From: Chryseobacterium tructae
GTDB taxonomy: Bacteria; Bacteroidota; Bacteroidia; Flavobacteriales; Weeksellaceae
DNA length: 64,000 nt
Assembly (NCBI RefSeq): GCF_030409875.1
Contig: NZ_JAUFQR010000001.1
Location: 2,294,001 to 2,358,000, forward strand
Direction: 5' to 3'
Shown here: positions 47,349 through 56,440 of the stretch, piece after piece
Position numbering within the stretch: the first letter of the stretch is position 1
Layout: the number at the start of each line of letters is the position of its first letter
The notes under the pieces: model-generated
Databases searched by the model: none
What the model was told of the DNA's origin: nothing
What the model saw: only the letters and a program-made list of their open reading frames with translations
Made by a program: the position numbers and the translations under genes

Positions 47349-50006
47349 CTAAATTGGTTCCAGTTCCCTTTCTATATTTTCTATTTGATCTTTAACTTGT
47401 TCCAAATCATTTTTTGTATTTTTCAACAATGTAAAAGAAGGCTCAATCGATTTTTCCTTGACCTGCTGAGTTATTACACGGATTTTTTTGACATTTTCAT
47501 CTGGATTAGAGAAAATCCCCAAAAACAAAGACTGGAATTGTGAAACAAGGCTTAAATATTTGCGTTGTTGTTCAACGAACAGTGCATTTTTGCTTGCTAA
47601 CCCATCCAAAACCTGCATTATATCACTGTTGGCTTGGCTAGTAACTGGTGTTAGCTTTTCTTCATAAATTCTCTCTAGCGAGATCCGTTTTTTTGGTCTT
47701 GCATCAGCCAAGCTTGCGCTAAGGGTATTAAAAAAATCTTCATTGAACGTCAATCTAAGTTGTTCCTTGGCTTTTTGTTTGAATTTTTTGTGATGTCGCT
47801 CTGTCATTTTGTTAAGATCGGTCCTAAGCCTAGTAATTAAATTACCAATCAATGCAAATACGGTACTACTGATCACACCAAATCCAATCGTCCAACGGAC
47901 AGCCGTAGGGGTAACCATATTCAGCTTTACCATTAACAGATAAATCAAGATCCCTGAAATTGCAGCTATACCTGTCCACTTAAAAATTGCCTTCTGTCTT
48001 GTTTTTTTCTGCTTTTGCTGTTGTTCCCTAAATTCCTGAAAACTGCTCCTGTGATCCTCAAAAGCTATCAATAGTTTTTCTTGGTATAACCTATTGATTT
48101 CCATTTCTATTGCGAGTCGCGCTTCCTCCATTATATCAACAATTCTGAACTCTTCCTTTTGGAAAAAAATATTGACCGTCGAATTTCTTCTAATGGTGTC
48201 CGAACCTAATTCTCTTTTAAGCTGCAGGATATTATCCTCTACTTCTGTAAGATCTTTTTTTAGATCTAATATCTTTTGATCTTTTCTAGGATATATGCTT
48301 AATATAGCTCCCTCTTTTTTTTCTTGCTTATAATGCTCTGGGAATTCATCATCTAATTCATCCAACTGCTTTCCGATCCTTAGCTTTTGGATAGTGTCTT
48401 TTGTATTTTTAGTAAGCACACTCGCTTTGTACATCTCGATAACATCAAAATATTTATCGAAATTTTCTGTTATGTTGTCTGCTCCTTGTTTATATACATC
48501 TTCAAGTGCATTGATGACCTGTTGCCTGTCCATTGCAGCCTTAAATTGATCTAATCTTCCCATTAGCTTGCTTCTCTCCTCATCGGCCAAAAGATACAAA
48601 CGGTTGAGATAACTAATTACAGAACTATCCATTTTTGAAAAATCTATTTCCAAGGTATCGTCAATGTCGAAAAAATCTATTCTAGATGGAAGAACTTCTC
48701 GGATATCCTCTTTGTCTATATCTGTTTCGTCGCTTTCTAGAACATTACCAATATCCTGCTTAATCGTCAGTATCTTAGCTTTTGCAAGACTGTATAGTTC
48801 TGCTGTAAATCTTCCGATGTTGCCATTTGATTGATTTTCTATAAAAGTAGCAATCGCTCTCTTTTCTGTAGCCATCTCCTCTGTATTGGAAAGTATTCTA
48901 GGAATTGTCTTTGCCATCATAGAGTTTAATTGATCATACTCGGTCTGGAGTGTCAGTTTTAGCTTTCTTTCTCCTTCGACCCAGACATTTCTCAATTTTT
49001 CGTTATTTACATCAACTGCGGCATCGAATTTATTAATATTTTCTCCTGCAGTCCTCAGAAAATCTCCGGTAATCTTTATTTTTTCCTTAATATTATTAAG
49101 AAAAAACGATTCCAGATCTTCTAAATTTCTCGAATAAAATTCCAATTTATGGCTATGGTTATCCCATAATGAACTTTGTCCGAGTTCGGTAGACCATCCT
49201 AAAATTTTTACACGAAGTTCTTCTATATTATATCCCTCTCTATTATCTATAAAGACAAAATCTTTTTCCGAAAGTTCGGCAGCACCTGAAAATTCTTTCA
49301 GCCGCGACATCAGTTGGCCCATGAAACCATTTCTTTTGCTTGAATCTGTATTCTCGTCAGACAATGGTTGGTTGCTTGTAATCTTGAACTCGTCTGTTCT
49401 GGTTATAACGAAATACAGAGGTATAAACGGCAGCCTTTTGTTTTTCTGTAGTAGCAAAGGAATGTCAGCTTGATCTATCGGATTTGCTGCCGAAATGAAA
49501 TAAAATATATAGTCACATATTGGCAGGAAATCTTGTATAAGCTCGTTGTCTATATTTGGATCACCCGATCCGGGCGTATCTGCAATAACCAGATCCTTTA
49601 GAAAGGCCGAGTCTATAGTTACGGTTCTAACTGGAACATAAACGCTTTCTTTTGTCATGTGCATAATCTTTTGAGAATTGGCCTTGTCTGTGATCAGCGT
49701 AATTGTTGTATCGGTTGGGTGCAGAGCCGTGTCGCGCTCATCACTCCCCCCTTTAATTTGTAGGATACTGTTGATTGTGCTGGACTTACCTGAAGAATAG
49801 TGTCCCACAAGACCAACATAGACTAGGTTTTGCTCCTTTGCTATATATTGTTCCAGACTTGAAATGAGCCTTTCTAAAAGCCTTTTGTTTTCTGCACTTG
49901 TAGCGAGTTCTTTAATTTCGAGTGCTTTAGTAACCAGTTCCTTGTTGATAATTACATTTAGCTCCTTTGCCTTATTAAGGATTTTTCTAATTTGAGTTTC
50001 GTCCAT
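47349..50006 (-). CDS. Dynamin-like GTPase with two transmembrane segments, carried in the ssb insertion
   Basis: The 885-residue protein has a dynamin-superfamily GTPase domain: G1 GHYSSGKSS (68-76), G2 TDTT (98-101), G3 DTPG (143-146) and G4 TRTD (202-205). Long helical/coiled-coil regions follow (about 290-650), then two hydrophobic helices (about 672-724; IAAISGILIYLLMVKLNMV and TIGFGVISSTVFALIGNLI) and a second coiled coil to the end. This is a bacterial dynamin-like protein expected to bind and remodel membrane on GTP hydrolysis. It is the only gene between the two ssb repeats, so it is accessory cargo; a role in membrane protection or phage defence is an inference. Confidence 0.85.
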   Translation of the reverse strand: MDETQIRKILNKAKELNVIINKELVTKALEIKELATSAENKRLLERLISSLEQYIAKEQNLVYVGLVGHYSSGKSSTINSILQIKGGSDERDTALHPTDTTITLITDKANSQKIMHMTKESVYVPVRTVTIDSAFLKDLVIADTPGSGDPNIDNELIQDFLPICDYIFYFISAANPIDQADIPLLLQKNKRLPFIPLYFVITRTDEFKITSNQPLSDENTDSSKRNGFMGQLMSRLKEFSGAAELSEKDFVFIDNREGYNIEELRVKILGWSTELGQSSLWDNHSHKLEFYSRNLEDLESFFLNNIKEKIKITGDFLRTAGENINKFDAAVDVNNEKLRNVWVEGERKLKLTLQTEYDQLNSMMAKTIPRILSNTEEMATEKRAIATFIENQSNGNIGRFTAELYSLAKAKILTIKQDIGNVLESDETDIDKEDIREVLPSRIDFFDIDDTLEIDFSKMDSSVISYLNRLYLLADEERSKLMGRLDQFKAAMDRQQVINALEDVYKQGADNITENFDKYFDVIEMYKASVLTKNTKDTIQKLRIGKQLDELDDEFPEHYKQEKKEGAILSIYPRKDQKILDLKKDLTEVEDNILQLKRELGSDTIRRNSTVNIFFQKEEFRIVDIMEEARLAIEMEINRLYQEKLLIAFEDHRSSFQEFREQQQKQKKTRQKAIFKWTGIAAISGILIYLLMVKLNMVTPTAVRWTIGFGVISSTVFALIGNLITRLRTDLNKMTERHHKKFKQKAKEQLRLTFNEDFFNTLSASLADARPKKRISLERIYEEKLTPVTSQANSDIMQVLDGLASKNALFVEQQRKYLSLVSQFQSLFLGIFSNPDENVKKIRVITQQVKEKSIEPSFTLLKNTKNDLEQVKDQIENIERELEPI

Positions 50007-50385
50007 GAGGTTATTAATTTAGATTGAACGGTTTGTTGTTCACCCTTACAATTTATGAAAAATTTCATGACTGAAATAAGACTATTTTATGGAAAAATTT
50101 TCTTTAATAGAATTAATGTTATAAAGGTAAAATTGATCAGGCCATGTCCTGAGTAAGTTCCCATTATTCCTTTTTATTGTAAAATGATATCAAAATTTTT
50201 TACCATAAAAAATAAGGATTGCTAAACAATTTTAATTTCACTTATCCGACCGTAAACGACTACAAACGAATTTAAATAGTTTATAACCGACTGGCTTTTG
50301 GTGAGATCGCAACCTTTGCAACAGAGATTTGAGAAAACAGTGAACGTCTCTTATCTGAAATATTAATCATTAAAATCTAAAAGTT
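50007..50385. other. Right flank of the insertion and ssb leader, 379 bp
   Basis: The first 235 bp are insertion sequence upstream of the GTPase gene and should hold its promoter. From 50243 the right 304-bp repeat begins with the intact ssb leader. No other gene seen. Confidence 0.5.
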
Positions 50386-50546
50386 ATGTCACTAAGAAAC
50401 AAAGTAACATTAATTGGTTACACAGGTAAAGAAGTTGAAATGGTAAACTTCGAAAACGGAAATGTAAAAGCAAGTGTATCTTTAGCTACCAGCGATCATT
50501 ACACCAATGCTAAAGGTGAAAAAGTGGAAGAAACACAATGGCACAA
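50243..50546 (+). repeat. 304-bp direct repeat, right copy (ssb leader and 5' end)
   Basis: Right partner of 46713-47016. The repeat-unit spacing is 3530 bp. Recombination between the copies would remove the GTPase gene and leave one intact ssb. Confidence 0.92.
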
Positions 50547-50718
50547 CCTGATTGCTTTCGGGAAAGTTGCGGAGATTATGGAAAAGTATGTTCCTAAAGG
50601 AAAAGAAATTGCTATTGAAGGTAAGCTTACGTACAGATCTTATGATGATAAGGATGGTGTAAAGCGTTACATTACGGAAATTCGTGTAGATGAGATCCTG
50701 TTGCTGGGAGGTAAATAA
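50386..50718 (+). CDS. ssb: Single-stranded DNA-binding protein (short form)
   Basis: The 110-residue protein is an SSB OB fold (MSLRNKVTLIGYTGKEVEM, ETQWHNLIAFGKVAEIMEKY, KGKEIAIEGKLTYRSYDDKDG). It ends directly after the fold (VDEILLLGGK) and lacks the acidic C-terminal tip (DDDIPF type) that recruits partner proteins, so it may be an accessory SSB. It sits at the right junction of the GTPase insertion and 14 bp before an HRDC gene. Confidence 0.93.
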   Translation: MSLRNKVTLIGYTGKEVEMVNFENGNVKASVSLATSDHYTNAKGEKVEETQWHNLIAFGKVAEIMEKYVPKGKEIAIEGKLTYRSYDDKDGVKRYITEIRVDEILLLGGK

Positions 50719-50732
50719 TTCTAAAAACTCAA

Positions 50733-51188
50733 ATGATGAAAGTAAAAGTTTTTAAAATAAGACTTCCCGAGGAGTTTCTCTACAAAGATCAGAAAATGCT
50801 CGATGATTTTCTGGAAGGTAATGAGATTATAAAAGTGGAAACCGCTTTTGTAAACGATGAATGTTATTGGTCTGTGATTCTGTATTTTGAAGAACAAAAG
50901 TTAGTGAAAAATACAGTGAAAGAGCCAAAAGTTGTTAAATATTCTGCAGAAAATGACTTGCTTAATTCTGATGAAGAAAAGATCCTGGATGCCTTGAAGC
51001 TTTGGAGATCAGAAAAAGCCAGGGAACAAAATCTGCCAAGCTACTTCATTGCAAGTAATAAAGAACTGATGTCTGTAGCTAAGTATAAACCTGCCAGAAA
51101 AGAAGAACTATTGGAGATCAAAGGATTCGGAAAACATAAAATTGAAAATTATGGCGAAGAAATACTGGAAATTCTTGAAAATGTTTGA
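50733..51188 (+). CDS. Stand-alone HRDC domain protein
   Basis: The 151-residue protein has an N-terminal beta-rich region and a C-terminal HRDC domain (about 80-150; LDALKLWRSEKAREQNLPSY, then ELLEIKGFGKHKIENYGEEI). HRDC domains bind DNA in RecQ and RNase D proteins. Its position behind ssb suggests a joint role with SSB in DNA transactions. The ATG at 50733 or the one at 50736 may be the start. Confidence 0.85.
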   Translation: MMKVKVFKIRLPEEFLYKDQKMLDDFLEGNEIIKVETAFVNDECYWSVILYFEEQKLVKNTVKEPKVVKYSAENDLLNSDEEKILDALKLWRSEKAREQNLPSYFIASNKELMSVAKYKPARKEELLEIKGFGKHKIENYGEEILEILENV

Positions 51189-51325
51189 TTTTTTAGAATA
51201 ATAATTATCTAATTTTAAAAACCGAAGAAAATTTTTTTATCGGTTTTTTTTATATTGAATGTCTGAAAAAAATAGGCACTATATTTGATGAGATGTTGTT
51301 GATTTATAACATAAAAGAAACACAA

Positions 51326-51868
51326 ATGAAAATTTACTTTTTAATGACAACTTTGTTGTCTCTTTCTGCCTATTCTCAAATAGGAGTCAATACAACAACT
51401 CCAACCAAATCATTAGATGTTAATGGTGAGCTAAGAGTAAGAATTCTTCCTAATCAGTCTGCACCTAATGTAACGAAACTTATTACTTCAGACACCAATG
51501 GAAATATTCAGGAAACCACTCCGCTTGATGCTATGTATTCTTCGGGATTGATTACAAAAGGGCATATGACCTGGAATAATATTCTGGTAGGAGCAAAATC
51601 TGCAAGATTAGACTTTACCGGAAGAGTGGCTGCCAATCTGACAAATTTTACCTGTTCTCTTTTTTATCAAATTGGTTCGGGATTTACAGTATTGTCCTCA
51701 TCCTCTAATGTAGTGGTAGCAGCTAACAATGCCACAAGTTTCAGAATTACATCAGGAGGTACTACTTATATCCTAACCTTCAGTGTAAATAGTAATGGAT
51801 ATGCTAATGTTACCAGTAATACAGATTGGGTACAAGGGACATTTTTTTCTATTCCAAACATAAACTAA
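51326..51868 (+). CDS. Secreted hypothetical protein
   Basis: The ATG at 51326 gives a signal peptide (MKIYFLMTTLLSLSAYSQ); an upstream ATG at 51293 is less likely. The mature start IGVNTTTPTKSLDVNGELRV is typical of exported Bacteroidota proteins with a head-domain/trimeric tail-like beta part. The remaining 120 residues are beta-rich. No T9SS domain is present. Function unknown. Confidence 0.75.
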   Translation: MKIYFLMTTLLSLSAYSQIGVNTTTPTKSLDVNGELRVRILPNQSAPNVTKLITSDTNGNIQETTPLDAMYSSGLITKGHMTWNNILVGAKSARLDFTGRVAANLTNFTCSLFYQIGSGFTVLSSSSNVVVAANNATSFRITSGGTTYILTFSVNSNGYANVTSNTDWVQGTFFSIPNIN

Positions 51869-51932
51869 ATATTACATGAGCTTCAATTCCGGTTTCTTAG
51901 GTTTTATACTGTGTAAAGTCTTTGTAATTCCG

Positions 51933-51940
51933 TACTTTTG
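51933..51940 (+). promoter_or_regulatory. Candidate -7 promoter element of hisS
   Basis: TACTTTTG fits TAnnTTTG and lies 25 bp before the hisS ATG. The -33 element is not clear. Confidence 0.5.
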
Positions 51941-51965
51941 TAGTTATCAAAATGACATACAATAA

Positions 51966-53333
51966 ATGAAGCCAAGTTTAGCAAAAGGAACGAGAGATTT
52001 TACGGCACAGGAAGTTTCCAGAAGAAAATATATTATCAATATTTTGCAGAATAATTTTGAATTATTCGGATTTCAGCCATTGGAAACACCAAGCTTTGAA
52101 AATCTTTCTACTTTAACAGGAAAGTACGGAGAAGAAGGAGATCGTCTGATTTTTAAAATTCTTAATTCAAGTATTAACGAAGCAAAGGAAGAAAAGAAGC
52201 ATCAAATGCTTAATGACTTCCAGAGAGCATTAGAGAAGCCTTTCAGTGCAGAAAGTTTGACAGATAAGGCACTTCGTTATGACCTTACCGTACCTTTTGC
52301 AAGATTTGTAGCGATGAATCATGGCAAATTGACATTCCCGTTCAAGCGTTTCCAAATCCAACCGGTATGGAGAGCAGATCGACCTCAGAAAGGAAGATAC
52401 AGAGAGTTTTATCAGTGTGATGCAGATGTTGTAGGAAGTGAAAGTTTACTACAAGAAGTAGATTTGGTTCAGTTATATTTAAAATCATTTGCTGATTTGA
52501 GAGTACCTGTTACCATTCACATGAACAACAGAAAAATCCTTTCCGGATTAGCTGAATATGCAGGAATTACGGATAAACTGATCGATTTTACAGTCGCTTT
52601 AGATAAGCTGGATAAAATTGGAAAAGAGGGAGTTGTTAAGGAATTATTGGAAAGAGAAATCTCTCAGGAATCTATTGATAAATTAGACTTTTTATTCAGC
52701 CAATCTGATGATGCTTTGGAAAACTTACTTCAGTTGAAAGAAAAATTTGTAGGTAACGAGATCGGATTGAAAGGAGTAGAGGAATTAGAGTTTGTTCTTA
52801 CACAATCTTTGAGCCTTGGGGTTGATATGCAGAATCTAGTATTCAACATTACTTTAGCCAGAGGTCTTGATTACTATACCGGAGCTATTTTCGAAGTGAA
52901 AGCAGATGAGGTAGCGATGGGATCTATTGGTGGCGGTGGTAGATATGACAACCTTACAGAAGTATTTGGGGTGAAAAACATCCCTGGAATTGGTATTTCT
53001 TTCGGATTAGATAGAATTTATCTGGTAATGGAAGAACTGAACCTTTTCCCTGAAGAAGCTTCTTCTAAAATAGAATATCTGTTTGCTAATTTTGGAGGTG
53101 AAGAGACTACAGAAGCTCTGAAATTAATCATGCAATTAAGATCAAAAGGAATTTCAGCAGAACTGTACCCTGAAAATGCAAAAATCAATAAGCAGTTTAC
53201 TTATGCAGAGAAGAAAGGAATTAAAAACCTTGTTTTCTTAGGTGAAGAAGAGCTTAAAAATGGTACAATAACCTTTAAGGATCTTGTAGCTGGAGAACAG
53301 AAAACGCTTTCTTTGAACGAATTTCTAGGATAA
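51966..53333 (+). CDS. hisS: Histidine-tRNA ligase
   Basis: The 455-residue class II synthetase charges tRNA-His. It has the motif 2 region [20 protein letters not shown], the HisA-type [14 protein letters not shown] motif and motif 3 [14 protein letters not shown]-terminal anticodon-binding domain follows (about 365-455). It is essential. The zinc-ribbon/PH/SHOCT array begins 27 bp later on the same strand and may share its transcript. Confidence 0.97.
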   Translation: MKPSLAKGTRDFTAQEVSRRKYIINILQNNFELFGFQPLETPSFENLSTLTGKYGEEGDRLIFKILNSSINEAKEEKKHQMLNDFQRALEKPFSAESLTDKALRYDLTVPFARFVAMNHGKLTFPFKRFQIQPVWRADRPQKGRYREFYQCDADVVGSESLLQEVDLVQLYLKSFADLRVPVTIHMNNRKILSGLAEYAGITDKLIDFTVALDKLDKIGKEGVVKELLEREISQESIDKLDFLFSQSDDALENLLQLKEKFVGNEIGLKGVEELEFVLTQSLSLGVDMQNLVFNITLARGLDYYTGAIFEVKADEVAMGSIGGGGRYDNLTEVFGVKNIPGIGISFGLDRIYLVMEELNLFPEEASSKIEYLFANFGGEETTEALKLIMQLRSKGISAELYPENAKINKQFTYAEKKGIKNLVFLGEEELKNGTITFKDLVAGEQKTLSLNEFLG

Positions 53334-53360
53334 GAATATAAAGCAAAGTTAAATCTCATA

Positions 53361-54089
53361 ATGGAAAACTGTATCGGTTGTTTAGTCCCATTACAAAACG
53401 TATCTGGCTTTTTTTCTGATATAGAAGAGCTGGCAGATAATACTTATGTATGCAACAGTTGTGGCTTGAAAGCACGTGAGGTTTTCATAATTATGGATAT
53501 TCCGCATACTGGATCATTGCAAAAGTATAGCTCTTTTCAGATTCAGGAACTATTGGCAAAAGGAATATGGTTTGAACAGTTTAGCTATCAGCTTGTAGAA
53601 AAGTATAATATTCTTTTATCTCAAAACTCAGCAATTAAGAAATTGTTTAATGCTCTTTTGTATGATGAAAATATTGTACATGCATCCAATGCTGTATATG
53701 ACAGTAATTTTGGTGTTTTACTTGCAACAGATCGAAAACTTATGTTTATAGGAGCTGATGCAAAGATCAATCTTCCTGAAATCATTGATTATAGTGAAAT
53801 AATTTCTATAGATTTAATCACATCAATGAACCAAATAAAAATTACTACTACCGAAAATATTTTTAATTTTTCAGACGTTCTTAATGAACCTGAAAAATGT
53901 TTGCTAGAAACAGAAAGACAAATAGACCTTACAAAAGATAAAAAGCCAACTGAAACCCAACCTATCCAAAATAATAATGAGCCGTCGCTTTTTGATATTT
54001 TGGAAAGGCTTGGTTGTTTCAGACAAAATAGCCTCATTACTGATGAGGAATTCACCGAGCAAAAGAAAAAAATATTGGAGCGGCTTTAA
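53361..54089 (+). CDS. Zinc-ribbon/PH/SHOCT protein 1 of the array
   Basis: The 242-residue protein has an N-terminal zinc site (Cys4, Cys7, Cys31, Cys34), a PH-like middle (about 110-190; FGVLLATDRKLMFIGADAKI) and a C-terminal SHOCT domain (SLITDEEFTEQKKKILERL). It is the first of a tandem paralogue family reaching to 60657. No enzymatic motif is visible; a membrane- or protein-binding adaptor is inferred. Confidence 0.8.
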   Translation: MENCIGCLVPLQNVSGFFSDIEELADNTYVCNSCGLKAREVFIIMDIPHTGSLQKYSSFQIQELLAKGIWFEQFSYQLVEKYNILLSQNSAIKKLFNALLYDENIVHASNAVYDSNFGVLLATDRKLMFIGADAKINLPEIIDYSEIISIDLITSMNQIKITTTENIFNFSDVLNEPEKCLLETERQIDLTKDKKPTETQPIQNNNEPSLFDILERLGCFRQNSLITDEEFTEQKKKILERL

Positions 54090-54107
54090 AATACATACAT
54101 TAAGGAA

Positions 54108-54794
54108 ATGAATAGTTGTGCCATTTGCAAAGGAGAAATCTCAGATTCGAACGCTGAAAGGCTTTTAGACAATGTTGAAATTTGCAATGTTTGTAAATTT
54201 AAATTGGATAAAATATATCCTGGATTTTTTTTAAACAGTAGGCAGTTTAGTATACACCAAGCCAAAAGGTTGCTAAAGAAAGGTTCGGATGTTCATCAGT
54301 TTAAAACAGAGATTTTTAGAATTAACCCCAATCTTCCTGATTATTCAGGTGTAGTTTTATGGGGTGTTTTTGAAACGATCCAATATGAAAAACTGATGCA
54401 TATTGTTTTTGGAAAGCACGATCAGCGAGGCTACGGAACACTTATTTCTACAGACAAAAGATTAATTTTCATTGATGCCGGAATTGATGAGGTGTTATTT
54501 AAAGAGAGTATTTTCCTTGAAGATATTAATTCAATTAATTTTTCTCCTTCAAATAATATAATGACCATTGTTATTCCACAAAAAACAATTGAAATTGAGC
54601 TAGATCATCCACAATCTGGAGTCCCTTTTTGTGAAGTTGTGCATCAGTTGATAAGCCGTTCTAAGAAGATGGAAATTCCGGATATTTCTATAATCCTGGA
54701 TCTTGTAGAAAGGCTTGGGACATTGAAACAAAAAGGTATTCTGACAGACGAAGAATTTTCACAAGAAAAAGCTAAATTATTTAGTAAACTATAA
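54108..54794 (+). CDS. Zinc-ribbon/PH/SHOCT protein 2 of the array
   Basis: A 228-residue paralogue with Cys4, Cys7, Cys26 and Cys29 (SCAICKGE, ICNVC), a PH-like core (RGYGTLISTDKRLIFIDAG) and a SHOCT end (GILTDEEFSQEKAKLFSKL). It starts 18 bp after its neighbour, so it is co-transcribed. Confidence 0.8.
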   Translation: MNSCAICKGEISDSNAERLLDNVEICNVCKFKLDKIYPGFFLNSRQFSIHQAKRLLKKGSDVHQFKTEIFRINPNLPDYSGVVLWGVFETIQYEKLMHIVFGKHDQRGYGTLISTDKRLIFIDAGIDEVLFKESIFLEDINSINFSPSNNIMTIVIPQKTIEIELDHPQSGVPFCEVVHQLISRSKKMEIPDISIILDLVERLGTLKQKGILTDEEFSQEKAKLFSKL

Positions 54795-54813
54795 TACTTC
54801 TGATTGTTCCATT

Positions 54814-55305
54814 ATGCAAAATATAAAGTATCAGATCAAATATATTAACCCGGATTTATTATTGTGGGCATCAGAAGATATAGAACAGCTTTCAGATATT
54901 CTGATGGAAGATGAGAAAATGATTCATATTATTGATGGATTGTTTGAGGGTACAGCAGGACTGCTTTTTTCAACAAACAGCCGTATCATTTTTAAAGGAA
55001 GCGGTGTAGACTTTATAGAAGTGATTCCTCATGAAAAAATTACTTTGATACAATATCAGAATTCTCAGAAAATTATTGAACTGTATACACAGGAGCAGCA
55101 ATATCAGTTTGAAATAAAAGATCTATTTTTTGCAGAACAATTTTGTAAAACAGTTAATGCTTTTATTAAAGGGGAGGAGAGTACAGAACTTTCTAAAGAC
55201 TCTATATTTGAACTTCTGGAAAGGCTCGGAAAGCTAAAACAAAACGGTATTCTTACCGATGAAGAATTTACTGATCAAAAGAAAAAATTATTGGATAAAT
55301 TATAA
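54814..55305 (+). CDS. PH/SHOCT protein 3 of the array (no zinc ribbon)
   Basis: The 163-residue protein has the PH-like region (FEGTAGLLFSTNSRIIFKGS) and SHOCT (GILTDEEFTDQKKKLLDKL) but no cysteine pairs at the start. It follows its neighbour after 19 bp. It looks like a reduced copy or a partner subunit. Confidence 0.78.
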   Translation: MQNIKYQIKYINPDLLLWASEDIEQLSDILMEDEKMIHIIDGLFEGTAGLLFSTNSRIIFKGSGVDFIEVIPHEKITLIQYQNSQKIIELYTQEQQYQFEIKDLFFAEQFCKTVNAFIKGEESTELSKDSIFELLERLGKLKQNGILTDEEFTDQKKKLLDKL

Positions 55306-55332
55306 TTTGCCTGAAATCCATATAAGAAATGA

Positions 55333-55361
55333 TCAGCCACAAAAAATATTTTTGTGGCTGA
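55333..55361. repeat. Inverted repeat TCAGCCACAAAAA between array genes 3 and 4
   Basis: A perfect 13-bp inverted repeat around ATA, 27 bp after gene 3. No T run follows, so termination is uncertain, but the following 185-bp gap makes this the natural break in the array transcript. Confidence 0.55.
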
Positions 55362-55490
55362 TTTACTTGATGAATCATAAGTTTTGAATACTTTGCCCTT
55401 CAGAATCGGTTTAGAATTTGTAATTTGGGACGATTAATACAATAGTAGAATTACCTCTACTTATATGAAACTTTTAAACATAAAAACCAG

Positions 55491-56349
55491 ATGAATACTA
55501 TTTGTGCATTGTGCGGAACTCCGCTAACGTCTACGGATATGCTTGTTGGAAAAAATAAACTTGCAGATGGCGGCTATTTGTGTGCTGAATGTTTTAATAA
55601 AGCCATTACAATTAATAGAGACCTTATCAATAACCTGCATCAGTTTTATTTTGCTGAAATAACAGGAATGTTCCTTAAAAGCAAAATTGATGGGAGCCAG
55701 AGTTCAGGAACTCCATCTTCAGGAGCGGGCAACTATGAGTATGATGCTCCCACCAGACTAGACGAAATAAAGACCAGATTGTAGCGCTGAAAGCCAGACT
55801 AAGCGTTTTAGCCAATGAAGAAGTAAATGAACTGGATAAAGTCCTGGATTCGAATGAACGATTGATTGCCATTGCAGAATGTATCAATCTTCGTAATAAC
55901 AGGGAAGGAATTATTTTTTCAACCCAATGGAGAGTTATTTTCATGGATAAAAAATTTCTGGGTGGGGTGGTAAAAAACGAATATACCCATAAAGACATTA
56001 CTTCTCTGGATCAGGTTGAAAATCTTTTATATTCAGTATTAAGAGTCAATACAAGAGAAGGTACTGTTGAGTTTAACTGCATAATAAAGGTGATGGAAGA
56101 TCATTCTGTGATAGTGTAAACGGACAGATCAAACAACCCGAAAGACAAACAGTTCAGCAACCGGTACAACCACAGTCATTCTATCAAAATACTCCAAGCC
56201 CTGCACCTCAAAGCACTCCCGGTATTTCAAAAGGATCATCAGAAGATATTTTTGAGCAACTGGAAAAACTTGGAAAACTAAGACAAATGGGCGTTTTAAG
56301 CGAAGAAGAATTCTCGGTGCAGAAAGCAAAATTATTAGAAAGACTTTAA
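55491..56349 (+). pseudogene. Zinc-ribbon/PH/SHOCT protein 4 of the array, with two 1-nt deletions
   Basis: The N-terminal frame (55491-55784) has Cys5, Cys8, Cys31 and Cys34. Adding one G at about 55767 (AAGACC restored to AAGGACC) leads to DQIVALKARLSVLANEE and the PH-like part. A second added A at about 56081 (TGCATAAT restored to TGCAATAAT) leads to NCNNKGDGRSFCDSV and the SHOCT end (GVLSEEEFSVQKAKLLERL). The restored length is 286 residues, equal to its neighbours. The leader AAACTTTTAAACATAAAAA precedes the ATG. Confidence 0.82.
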
Positions 56350-56440
56350 AATCGATCGTTACTTGAAGATTGGGTTGATGTAAAATGGAACAAATGATTT
56401 TGGCTGATCTGATTTAAAAACTTTTAAACATAAAAATAGA

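Noticed and set aside
46713..50546. Insertion sequence or transposon around the GTPase gene
   Set aside because: No transposase, terminal inverted repeats or short target duplication were seen. The flanks are a 304-bp duplication of host sequence.
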